Shown: piece after piece, positions 35,371-42,133 of the stretch | Layout: every line of letters starts with the position of its first letter | Position numbering within the stretch: the stretch's first letter is position 1 | Assembly (NCBI RefSeq): GCF_017875735.1 | Contig: NZ_JAGGMZ010000001.1 | Span: 3,782,001 to 3,846,000 of the forward strand | Direction: 5' to 3' | Length of the DNA stretch: 64,000 bases | Origin: Arthrobacter sp. CAN_C5 | GTDB lineage: Bacteria > Actinomycetota > Actinomycetes > Actinomycetales > Micrococcaceae | Position numbers and translations under genes: made by a program | Notes under the pieces: generated by a model | The model's input: only the letters and a program-made list of their open reading frames with translations | What the model was told of the DNA's origin: nothing | Databases searched by the model: none

Positions 35371-36294
35371 TCAGTGACTGTGAGCGGCTTGGCGCGACGC
35401 CCAGTACGCAGCACCTACCAGCGCGGCGTCGTCGGGCAGGATGGCCTGCTCGATCCTGAAGTCCGCGAGACGCTGGTCTTCGAGAGTCATGCCCGCGCGG
35501 ATCGCCGGTTCCACCAGATCCCAGGATCCGGCCATGGAGCCGCCGATCACCAGGATGCTGGCATCGAATCGCTTCAGCACCACCGCGAGGGTTTCCCCCA
35601 ATGCACCGAACGCGGTGTCCAGGACCTGCCGGGCGGCGTCATCGCCGGCGCGGCTCTGGGCGGCGATGGTGTGGACGTCGGGGCCCGTTGCCGGGTCCAC
35701 TCCCGCTGCTGCCGCATAGGCTGCCCGGATGGCCCGACGGGACACGGTGCGCTCCAGTGGGCTACCCCGGTACGTCTCGTGATGGATGCTTCCATCGGGT
35801 GAAACCGCCGGACCGGTGCTGACCGGTTCCCCGTGGTTCAAGAATGTCGACCCCACGCCGGTGCCCAGGGTGATGCAGAGCGCACGCTCATGGCCCCGCG
35901 CGGCTCCGAGGGCATATTCCCCCACCCCGAAAGCGTCAGCGTCGTTGAGGAAGTGGATCATCCCGGGTGTGGGACTGATGCGGTCCATCAGGGCATCCCG
36001 AACGTCGACGCCGTTGAGGCTGTCGAACTTTCCCACGTGCTCAAACCGGCCAATTCCCGTTGCGTAGTCGAAGGGGCCGGGAATCGCCACGGACCAGACG
36101 GCGCCCGGGGCAGCGGTGAGAGCATCGGCGGCACGCCCGATTGCTTCAATCAGGCTCTCGGCGGTCCCCTGGGCCTGCAGGCCGACCCGGGCCAGCGACT
36201 GTCGATCGATCGCCCACGTCCCGGATTCGACCAGGGCTGCGGTGAGGTGGGTGCCTCCCACTTCGAGCACGGGGACGATGGTGTTGCCGCTCAT
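35371..36294 (-). CDS. ROK family sugar kinase-like protein
   Basis: This 307-residue protein belongs to the ROK fold: N-terminal phosphate loop Glu-Val-Gly-Gly-Thr-His, Leu-Asn-Asp-Ala-Asp-Ala-Phe-Gly-Val-Gly-Glu (catalytic Asp) and Leu-Gly-Thr-Gly-Val-Gly-Ser adenosine motif, plus Val-Ile-Gly-Gly-Ser in the C-terminal half. The Cys-rich zinc motif of classic glucokinase/NagC ROK proteins is replaced by a His-Glu-Thr-Tyr-Arg-Gly-Ser stretch, and no N-terminal HTH is present. It is therefore a kinase rather than a repressor; sugar specificity is unknown. Confidence 0.88.
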   Translation of the reverse strand: MSGNTIVPVLEVGGTHLTAALVESGTWAIDRQSLARVGLQAQGTAESLIEAIGRAADALTAAPGAVWSVAIPGPFDYATGIGRFEHVGKFDSLNGVDVRDALMDRISPTPGMIHFLNDADAFGVGEYALGAARGHERALCITLGTGVGSTFLNHGEPVSTGPAVSPDGSIHHETYRGSPLERTVSRRAIRAAYAAAAGVDPATGPDVHTIAAQSRAGDDAARQVLDTAFGALGETLAVVLKRFDASILVIGGSMAGSWDLVEPAIRAGMTLEDQRLADFRIEQAILPDDAALVGAAYWASRQAAHSH

Positions 36295-36371
36295 CTGTTG
36301 TAACCCTTTCAGCTGGTCTGAACACCGTATCGCCGAACCTTGCAGCTGCAGTAACCATGACGCTGGTCGGG

Positions 36372-37259
36372 TCAGGCAGCCATCAGGCGGTCCACCGCTG
36401 CGACCACCTGCACCCAGGCGTCGGTTCCCGGCGTGATCATCGCGAAGTGGTCCCCGGGGATCAGCGTCAACTCGGCGTCCGCCCCCGCAGCCAGCGCGGC
36501 CGCCACGTAGCTTTCGGACTGGCTAGCCGGAACCGTCGAGTCCTCCTCACCGTGCAGTGCCAGCACCGGCACGGCCAACGGAATGGCGGTCATTGGATCG
36601 GCCGCACGGTAGCGTTCCGGATCCCCAACCTGATCCACGCCCATGAGGTTCAGCACCGCGCCGTCGCTCAAACCCAGTTCGTGTGCCTCCACAAGGTTGA
36701 GCACCCCGGATTGGCTGACGACCCCGGTCAGCGGAACCACTGGTGTTCCGGCGCCCGGAGCGCCGTCGGGCAGTGTTGACCGTCCCGCAGCCCATACCGC
36801 GAGGTGGCCGCCAGCGGAATGTCCAAGGGCCGTCGTCACCGTCAGGTCCAGGCCGTGGTCACCGGCCGCCGTGGCCAGGAGGTCTATTCCGGCGCCCACG
36901 TCGGCGAAGGTCTCCGGCCAGCCGCCACCATCACCTACCCTGCGGTACTCAAGGTTCCAGCAGACGTAGCCCCGGGATACGAGGTCCTCGGCCAGCGGCT
37001 GCCCCAGATCCAGGCCATACCCGGACCGCCAGTATCCGCCGTGGATGATCACGACGACGCCCGGGAGCCGCTCGCCCGCCGGCAGGTACAGCTCGGCGAA
37101 CTGGCTGGGATCATCGCCGTAGGTGTAGCGCTGGGGTGTCACTGGTTCCTCCGGTTGCTTCTGTGGCGTGCCGGGTTGCGCCGCCGCGCAACCCGCGAGC
37201 GCAGCCGCGGCAGCGAGACCAGCGGCTCCCAGGATGGTGCGTCGGCGTAGGTTGTCCAC
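36372..37259 (-). CDS. Exported alpha/beta hydrolase (esterase/carboxylesterase-like), putative lipoprotein
   Basis: This 295-residue protein starts with Arg-Arg-Arg-Thr-Ile-Leu-Gly, compatible with Tat export, and a lipobox Leu-Ala-Gly-Cys near residue 24. The hydrolase domain has the oxyanion His-Gly-Gly-Tyr-Trp, the nucleophile elbow Gly-His-Ser-Ala-Gly-Gly, and a C-terminal His in Pro-Gly-Asp-His-Phe. This pattern is that of HSL/BD-FAE-type esterases. The start is GTG 37259. The gene lies divergent to the duplicated membrane-protein pair; its upstream border contains copy 1 of the 84-bp repeat. Confidence 0.88.
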   Translation of the reverse strand: MDNLRRRTILGAAGLAAAAALAGCAAAQPGTPQKQPEEPVTPQRYTYGDDPSQFAELYLPAGERLPGVVVIIHGGYWRSGYGLDLGQPLAEDLVSRGYVCWNLEYRRVGDGGGWPETFADVGAGIDLLATAAGDHGLDLTVTTALGHSAGGHLAVWAAGRSTLPDGAPGAGTPVVPLTGVVSQSGVLNLVEAHELGLSDGAVLNLMGVDQVGDPERYRAADPMTAIPLAVPVLALHGEEDSTVPASQSESYVAAALAAGADAELTLIPGDHFAMITPGTDAWVQVVAAVDRLMAA

Positions 37260-37275
37260 ACCGCACAGCGTAACC

Positions 37276-37359
37276 GGCGGCTCCTAGCCCGACTCCGGCG
37301 CCACCCTTCCGCTGTGAGGGGCAGGGTGTTTGAATGGAGTGACCAATCGAGGGGGAACG
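37276..37359 (+). repeat. 84-bp leader repeat, copy 1
   Basis: This 84-bp segment directly precedes the ATG of the first small membrane protein. It matches 37711-37794 at 79 of 84 positions (94 percent). It contains GGCAGGGTGTTTGAATGG and ends with the ribosome site GAGGGGGAAC. The repeat is more similar than the coding regions after it. Confidence 0.9.
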
Positions 37360-37722
37360 ATGCAAGCGAAAGGGTCAGGACTCGTTGTTAGCGGCGTGTT
37401 CGCGCTGATAGCGACAATCTTCGTTTTGCCAGCCGCGCTGTTTGAGGTCGCGACCAGGACGGCCGACGGCGCCGTGTTGACGGCATTCGGGTCGGGAATG
37501 GTCCTGCTGGTGAGTGGCATAAGCCTGGTAATTGCTGGCCTACTGCGGCGATCCCACGATCTGCGCCGCCCCCGTGATTACGCATCCATCACCTACGACA
37601 CCCCCGCCCATTCAACGCGAAGGGCCAATGCACAACCAGGTGACACTGCGCGGTCCGGAGCCGGAGCTTTCAATGCACCTCTGTTGTCCGGGGGCCACTG
37701 CGCCGGAGACGGCGGCTCCTAG
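37360..37722 (+). CDS. Small membrane protein, duplicated pair member 1
   Basis: This 120-residue protein has two transmembrane helices (about 8-28 and 38-61), an Arg-rich cytoplasmic face (Arg-Arg-Ser-His-Asp-Leu-Arg-Arg-Pro-Arg) and a disordered tail. ATG 37360 follows GAGGGGGAAC. It is about half identical to the next gene over the membrane part. Its last four codons (Gly-Gly-Ser, stop) lie inside copy 2 of the leader repeat, so its present tail was shaped by the duplication. No known family was recognised. Confidence 0.75.
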   Translation: MQAKGSGLVVSGVFALIATIFVLPAALFEVATRTADGAVLTAFGSGMVLLVSGISLVIAGLLRRSHDLRRPRDYASITYDTPAHSTRRANAQPGDTARSGAGAFNAPLLSGGHCAGDGGS

Positions 37723-37794
37723 CCCGGCTCCGGCCCCACCCTTCCCCTGTCAGGGGCAGGGTGTTTGAATGGAGTGACCAATCGAGGGGGAACT
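37711..37794 (+). repeat. 84-bp leader repeat, copy 2
   Basis: This is the second copy of the leader, 435 bp from copy 1, directly before the ATG of the second small membrane protein. Its first 12 bases encode the end and stop codon of the preceding gene. Five bases differ from copy 1, at offsets 17, 25, 36, 41 and 84. Confidence 0.9.
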
Positions 37795-38115
37795 ATGCTC
37801 ACCACAGGAACGCGGCGGCTCATCACGGGCGGCGTGGCGCTGGTAGCCACACTATTCATCCTGCCGACACCACTGTTCGAAGTTTTCAGCGGAACCGCTG
37901 AAGGGCTGTCGCTGGCGCTCTTCGTCCTGGGACTCGTCCTGCTGGTTGGCGGACTCTTTCTGGTGATCACCGGCCTGGTGAAGCGGTCACGTGATCTCCG
38001 CACCCCGCGAAGCTATGACACCCGGCAGGGCACCACCAGCGATGATGACCGGCCAGTGGACGGCTACTCCATGCCCACCGCCGGGCGCCAGGGGCAGATT
38101 GGCGGCCCCCTCTAA
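37795..38115 (+). CDS. Small membrane protein, duplicated pair member 2
   Basis: This 106-residue protein has the same layout as its neighbour: helix about 8-28, helix 40-63 and a Lys-Arg-Ser-Arg-Asp-Leu-Arg-Thr-Pro-Arg linker, then a polar 40-residue tail. The two helices share Ala-x-Val-Ala-Thr-x-Phe-x-Leu-Pro and Leu-Val-x-x-Gly-Leu patterns. ATG 37795 follows GAGGGGGAAC. It lies 69 bases upstream of the RelA/SpoT-type gene on the same strand. No function is known; membrane position next to stress genes is the only clue. Confidence 0.75.
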   Translation: MLTTGTRRLITGGVALVATLFILPTPLFEVFSGTAEGLSLALFVLGLVLLVGGLFLVITGLVKRSRDLRTPRSYDTRQGTTSDDDRPVDGYSMPTAGRQGQIGGPL

Positions 38116-38184
38116 CCACCGCTCCACCGGAACTGTCAGAGCCGGCCGATAGGATGACTGGAAGCCATCGTCGGAGGAGTCTTA

Positions 38185-39294
38185 ATGAGCGCCTGGGATC
38201 AGTTGGATGACCGTCTCCGCCCCGCGGTGGAAGCGAGCACCCGCGAGTTTGAGCGGGTCCGGCCGCGCCTCGAAGAGGTAACCCGTCAAATGCAGGCCGG
38301 TATCCAGGACATCTTTGTCGGCACCGAACTCAACCCGCTGTTCGTCACGGCCCGCACCAAGACCGTCGAGTCGTTCCGCGACAAGGCCTCCCGCATGCTC
38401 GCCGCGACGGTGCCCGGGGACCTGCCGACCCTGGTGTTTCCCGACCCGCTGCGCAACCTTACCGACGTCGTCGGCGTCCGGGTGATCACCACCCTGCCGC
38501 ACGAGGTGGATGTCGCAGCCAACCTGATCAAGCGCCAACGTCAGGACTTCGATTGTCGGGGGGATCGGGAGAAAGACATCGGCACCATCGAATCGGGCAC
38601 CTACGGCTACTCCAGCCGTCACCTGATTCTTCGGACCATCCAGAACGAGGCTGTCAAGGAGTACCAGAAGGCACTGGACCCGGCGGCCAAAGCCGGCGGC
38701 AGTTACATGCTTGAGGTCCAGATCCGCACCGTCCTTGCACACGCATGGTCCGAGATTGAACACGACATCCGATTCAAGGCCTCCAATCCGCGTGCCTGGA
38801 GCCCCTACTTCGACCGGCAGTTCACGGGTACCGCAGCGATGCTCGAGTCCGTTGAGTCGGCGTTCGCTGAACTGCACGAACGGTATGAAACCGTCACCGG
38901 TTTCTGGGACGAGGAGGGTGAGGGCAGCGTCACACTCACCCCGAACCGGGTCCGGGACGTGTGGCAGACGCTTCTCCCGCACGTCGACCGGAAGACCGAT
39001 GACAACTGGGGCTGGGCGGCCGAACTCCTCGCTGCGCACGGGCTGACGACGACGACGGCGCTTGCGTCGCTGCTGCAGGCGGACACCATCACCTCGGTGC
39101 GCCGCGCGCTGGATCACCGATACTCGCCGGGACCCGACCGGCTCCTCGACGACGTGCTGCTGTGGCACTACGGAGAACGCCACATCGACCTGACGGCTGA
39201 GCCCGCCGAGGCGAACCCCACCCCACGCCGGGACAGCCTGCAACGCCGGCACCGGCAGATGGCCACCTTCAGGGCCCTGGAGTCCAGCCGCTAA
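38185..39294 (+). CDS. RelA/SpoT-domain GTP pyrophosphokinase-like protein
   Basis: This 369-residue protein carries a (p)ppGpp synthetase domain: Asp-Val-Val-Gly-Val-Arg-Val-Ile (near 95), Tyr-Gly-Tyr-Ser-Ser-Arg-His-Leu and Leu-Glu-Val-Gln-Ile-Arg-Thr-x-x-x-x-x-Trp-Ser-Glu-Ile-Glu-His. There is no N-terminal HD hydrolase and no TGS/ACT domains, so it is a small alarmone synthetase-like enzyme, with a C-terminal extension of about 130 residues of unknown role. ATG 38185 has GGAGG upstream. The caspase gene begins 112 bp downstream. Whether it makes pppGpp or instead pyrophosphorylates tRNA (as some toxic SAS do) cannot be told from sequence. Confidence 0.86.
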   Translation: MSAWDQLDDRLRPAVEASTREFERVRPRLEEVTRQMQAGIQDIFVGTELNPLFVTARTKTVESFRDKASRMLAATVPGDLPTLVFPDPLRNLTDVVGVRVITTLPHEVDVAANLIKRQRQDFDCRGDREKDIGTIESGTYGYSSRHLILRTIQNEAVKEYQKALDPAAKAGGSYMLEVQIRTVLAHAWSEIEHDIRFKASNPRAWSPYFDRQFTGTAAMLESVESAFAELHERYETVTGFWDEEGEGSVTLTPNRVRDVWQTLLPHVDRKTDDNWGWAAELLAAHGLTTTTALASLLQADTITSVRRALDHRYSPGPDRLLDDVLLWHYGERHIDLTAEPAEANPTPRRDSLQRRHRQMATFRALESSR

Positions 39295-39318
39295 CCCCTC
39301 ACCGGTCTGCTCGGTGAA

Positions 39319-39350
39319 GTTCACACCGGTAACAGCCCAGTAACACCCCC
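39319..39350 (+). promoter_or_regulatory. GTAAC tandem repeat upstream of the caspase gene
   Basis: GTAACAGCCCA (39329-39339) and GTAACACCCCC (39340-39350) are 11-bp direct repeats, preceded by a related GTTCACACCG (39319-39328). Direct 11-bp spacing is diagnostic of OmpR-type response regulators; GTAAC-n6-GTAAC-n6 fits the GlnR box, and GTTCAC fits the PhoP/PHO box. It lies 56 bp before the ATG. The same element precedes the second caspase gene. Confidence 0.65.
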
Positions 39351-39406
39351 TCCGCTAGGTTGCCGCGTACCTGCGACGGGGCAGGACCCGAGGGAGGAAC
39401 GGCGCC

Positions 39407-40234
39407 ATGTCCAAGTACGCACTCTGTGTCGGCATCAACAAGTTTGAGAACCTGCCGACCAACGGCTGGCTGAACGGGTGCGTCAATGACGCCAAGGACT
39501 TCGCTGCGTTACTCACCGAGCAGTATGGGTTCGCCAAACGGAACGTGACGGTGCTCCTGGACTCGAAGGCCACCAGGGCTGCGGTCATCGGCAAGCTGCA
39601 GGCGATGGTGAAGCGGGCCAAACCGGATGATCATCTGGTGTTCACGTTTTCCAGCCACGGCACGCAGGTACTCGACGCGTCGGGGGACGAACCGGACGGA
39701 GCCGACGAGGCGTTCGTTACGTTCGACATGAGGCAGAAGGGCGACCAGTGGGATGCTTCCACCCTGATCCTTGACGACGAGTTGCATGACCTGCTGGCCA
39801 CCCTGCCTGACGGTGTCCTGCTCGATGTCGTCCTGGACACCTGTCACAGCGGGTCCGGGCTGCGCGCGCTGGATCTGCTTCCGACCAGGCGGCCCCGATT
39901 CGTCCCGCCGCCCACACCTCTTGGCCTGGAACAGACTGAATCGGCCGATCCGCGCGCGTTCCGCGATCTGGTCCGGTCCGACGCGGCGGCAAAGCCAGTC
40001 CTGTTCGCCGCTTGTCGCTCGGACCAGACAGCCGCCGATGCTGACTTCTCGGGGCGTTACAGTGGCGCTTTCAGCTACTTTCTCCTCAAAGCTCTCAGAG
40101 ATGACCCCGCGAAAAGCCGACGCGACGTGTTGAAGCAGGTCAGCGCCGACCTGCGCGGCGGGAAATTCACGCAGCGCGCGCAACTCGAAGCCCCGGCGGC
40201 GGCCAAGGGCTCAGCCTGGGGCGCCGCGTTTTAG
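39407..40234 (+). CDS. Caspase-fold (metacaspase/C14-like) peptidase
   Basis: This 275-residue stand-alone caspase-family peptidase has the His/Cys dyad His84 in Ser-Ser-His-Gly-Thr-Gln and Cys146 in Asp-Thr-Cys-His-Ser-Gly. The start Ala-Leu-Cys-Val-Gly-Ile-Asn is the family's first beta strand, and the C-terminal p10-like part has Leu-Phe-Ala-Ala-Cys-Arg-Ser-Asp-Gln-Thr-Ala. Pro-rich residues 160-172 could be a processing loop. No signal peptide or TM helix, so it is cytoplasmic. GGGAGGAAC precedes the ATG. It faces the metallopeptidase gene tail to tail with 23 bp between. Caspase homologues in bacteria often act in stress or phage-response pathways. Confidence 0.92.
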   Translation: MSKYALCVGINKFENLPTNGWLNGCVNDAKDFAALLTEQYGFAKRNVTVLLDSKATRAAVIGKLQAMVKRAKPDDHLVFTFSSHGTQVLDASGDEPDGADEAFVTFDMRQKGDQWDASTLILDDELHDLLATLPDGVLLDVVLDTCHSGSGLRALDLLPTRRPRFVPPPTPLGLEQTESADPRAFRDLVRSDAAAKPVLFAACRSDQTAADADFSGRYSGAFSYFLLKALRDDPAKSRRDVLKQVSADLRGGKFTQRAQLEAPAAAKGSAWGAAF

Positions 40235-40257
40235 GGGTACCCGTAAGGGTTCGGGCG

Positions 40258-41910
40258 CTACCTTCCCCTACCCCCGCCGTGGAACGTGAGCCTCGCCGGC
40301 TCGGTGCCCGCTCCGGCTTCTGGGGTGGTGATCTGTCTAAGCATTGCAGCGTCACGGGCTTTAGCCTGCTGATACTCCTGCTGCCGCGCCGGGTCGTAGA
40401 CCGGTTTCAGCGCGGCGTAACAGAGGTGACCCCCTTCATCGAAGCGAAGCAGCCCACCTCCCCGCAGGGTCACCGGGCCCGGTCCGGAAAGGCCCATCCT
40501 GCGCATCTCCGGGCGCCCCACCGTGAACTCCTGGACAAAGGAGGCGCCTATCTCCGAGACAACAAAACCATCCGGACTGACCCTGATGCTGGGGCGTACC
40601 CGGTCCACGGTGATGGAGTACCTCTCATCCATTGCGGTTTCCCGCAGCAGGTCCCCGTTCTCCCAAATGAACCTGACAATCTCCTCCGGATCGGTGCCGA
40701 GAGCTGACAGCCGGACCGGGTACCGGAGGCTGCGCATCCCGCCTGTCCCGGCCAGCAGCTCATCGGTGGGCACGGTTACTCCCACCTCAGCGAAAGCATC
40801 CCGAACCACCTGCCGATAGTGATACCTGTCCTGCGGGACAAGCACCAGATCGGCTGAAAGGATCCCGCGCAGGAGGTCGGTCCACGTCACGTCGACGGGT
40901 GCCATGTAGCCCAGCCCGCGGATCAGCATCGCCAGCACCTGCTCGCCAACCTTCGCCCCTGACCTCGCCACCTGATACAGGCTGGACCGTCCCCCCGGTT
41001 GGTCCAGCCGGGCCTTCCACAGCCGGGCCACCACGTTCAGTACCGCCTGCACCACCGGCTCCGCCCGACGATGCGGGTCCGGCAGCGTACGCCAGTCGGC
41101 TGGCACCGCAATCCGCATGGATTGCCTCGCCGGTCCATGCGAGAACAGTCCATCGCCGAAGCTGAACAAGCCACTCAGGAGGATCTGCTCATCAAGACCC
41201 TCCAGGTCCGGCGCCCCCACTCCGAGGGGGTCAAGGAGCTGCTCCACCCGCTCGGCTGAGGAAAACACCGACAGCATGGCCACCAGGTCGGAGATGGCCT
41301 CATGGAGGGCAAACTGGTCCAGGGAGGCGACCTGGTCCGACCAGCGCGGTCGGTAGCCGGCAAGGATCGCATGGGTCACCTCGTGCGCCACGAGATCCCG
41401 GTACAACGCCAGCGGGACCGCCAGCTGCTCACGACGATCCCTCCGGTGCCCGAAGCGGATTACCCCTTCCTCCCGGTCGTAGCCGGAGTCGGCATAGGGA
41501 ACCGTATCGTAAGCGTGAATCCGGAGCCTCCTGCCGCGGGCCCAGCCCATCCGGCGGCCCAGCGTCGATTCAAACGCAGCCAGGGTTGACGCCGCGACCG
41601 CGTAGGTGTGCTGGGCGAGGAACCGGCGATCAGCCAACAGTTCGGACAGGTTCGGGGGCGGGCACTCGTCCATCAGCATCCACGGGTCGGTGTCATCGCC
41701 GAGCAACAGGTCAAGAGGCTTGCCCCGCCGACCGCGGACGACGACGTCGAACCGCGCACTCCGCGGTCCGCCACCGATGCGCTCCACTGGCACCCTGAGC
41801 GTCGTCGTCATCGGGCCGTCGGGGCCCATCGTAAACGGACCCTCGGCGAGGATCGTGAGGGGACGCAGCTCTCCAGTGTGGCTGCCGGGACCGAGCATCA
41901 CGCCTGCCAT
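40258..41910 (-). CDS. Putative gluzincin metallopeptidase, M4-like
   Basis: This 550-residue protein has His176-Glu177-Val-Thr-His180 and, 23 residues later, Glu204 in His-Glu-Ala-Ile-Ser-Asp. This is very close to the thermolysin arrangement HExxH plus (Asn)-Glu-Ala-Ile-Ser-Asp. The first 100 residues are a beta-rich region and the C-terminal 250 residues are uncharacterised with many Arg/Val strands. There is no signal peptide or prepropeptide as in secreted M4 enzymes, so it is probably intracellular. AGGGAGGG is 6-7 bases before ATG 41910. It is divergent to the hydrolase-caspase fusion and convergent to the caspase, so the three peptidases share one locus. Confidence 0.75.
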   Translation of the reverse strand: MAGVMLGPGSHTGELRPLTILAEGPFTMGPDGPMTTTLRVPVERIGGGPRSARFDVVVRGRRGKPLDLLLGDDTDPWMLMDECPPPNLSELLADRRFLAQHTYAVAASTLAAFESTLGRRMGWARGRRLRIHAYDTVPYADSGYDREEGVIRFGHRRDRREQLAVPLALYRDLVAHEVTHAILAGYRPRWSDQVASLDQFALHEAISDLVAMLSVFSSAERVEQLLDPLGVGAPDLEGLDEQILLSGLFSFGDGLFSHGPARQSMRIAVPADWRTLPDPHRRAEPVVQAVLNVVARLWKARLDQPGGRSSLYQVARSGAKVGEQVLAMLIRGLGYMAPVDVTWTDLLRGILSADLVLVPQDRYHYRQVVRDAFAEVGVTVPTDELLAGTGGMRSLRYPVRLSALGTDPEEIVRFIWENGDLLRETAMDERYSITVDRVRPSIRVSPDGFVVSEIGASFVQEFTVGRPEMRRMGLSGPGPVTLRGGGLLRFDEGGHLCYAALKPVYDPARQQEYQQAKARDAAMLRQITTPEAGAGTEPARLTFHGGGRGR

Positions 41911-42039
41911 GTGGATCCCTCCCTACCGCCCGTCCTTCGCCCGCCGGAGTCCCCGCGGTCCCCGCGGTCCCCGGCGATCCATCGAATAGGTAGAAAGAAA
42001 TATCCTCCGCGGCAAACACAGCGTCAAGGAGGTCCGGCA

Positions 42040-42061
42040 GTAACGCCCCAGTAACAGGTGC
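42040..42061. promoter_or_regulatory. GTAAC tandem repeat upstream of the hydrolase-caspase gene
   Basis: GTAACGCCCCA (42040-42050) and GTAACAGGTGC (42051-42061) are 11-bp direct repeats matching the element before the first caspase gene (GTAAC-n3-CCCA-GTAAC). A possible -10 GATACT is at 42067-42072. The gap 41911-42133 also holds a 9-bp tandem CCCCGCGGT at about 41951-41968. Being between divergent genes, the element could control the metallopeptidase too. Confidence 0.65.
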
Positions 42062-42133
42062 GGACTGATACTGGCAGCCACCGCGCGGGTCGTAGTGGCA
42101 GTACCAACTGACCGTTCTCACCGAGGAGTAGCC

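Noticed and set aside
35371..36294. Polyphosphate glucokinase or NagC repressor
   Set aside because: It lacks the ROK cysteine zinc motif and any HTH, and nothing specific to polyphosphate use can be seen, so only the family name is given.
38182..39324. A 380-residue open frame antisense to the RelA/SpoT gene
   Set aside because: It is a high-GC shadow frame. The plus-strand protein has conserved synthetase motifs, while this one has none.
41711..42121. A possible small minus-strand gene upstream of the metallopeptidase
   Set aside because: Its middle looks coding-like (Phe-Ala-Ala-Glu-Asp-Ile-Ser-Phe-Tyr-Leu-Phe-Asp-Gly), but it overlaps the peptidase gene by 200 bp, contains the GTAAC element and a 9-bp tandem repeat, and a good ribosome site supports the peptidase start instead.
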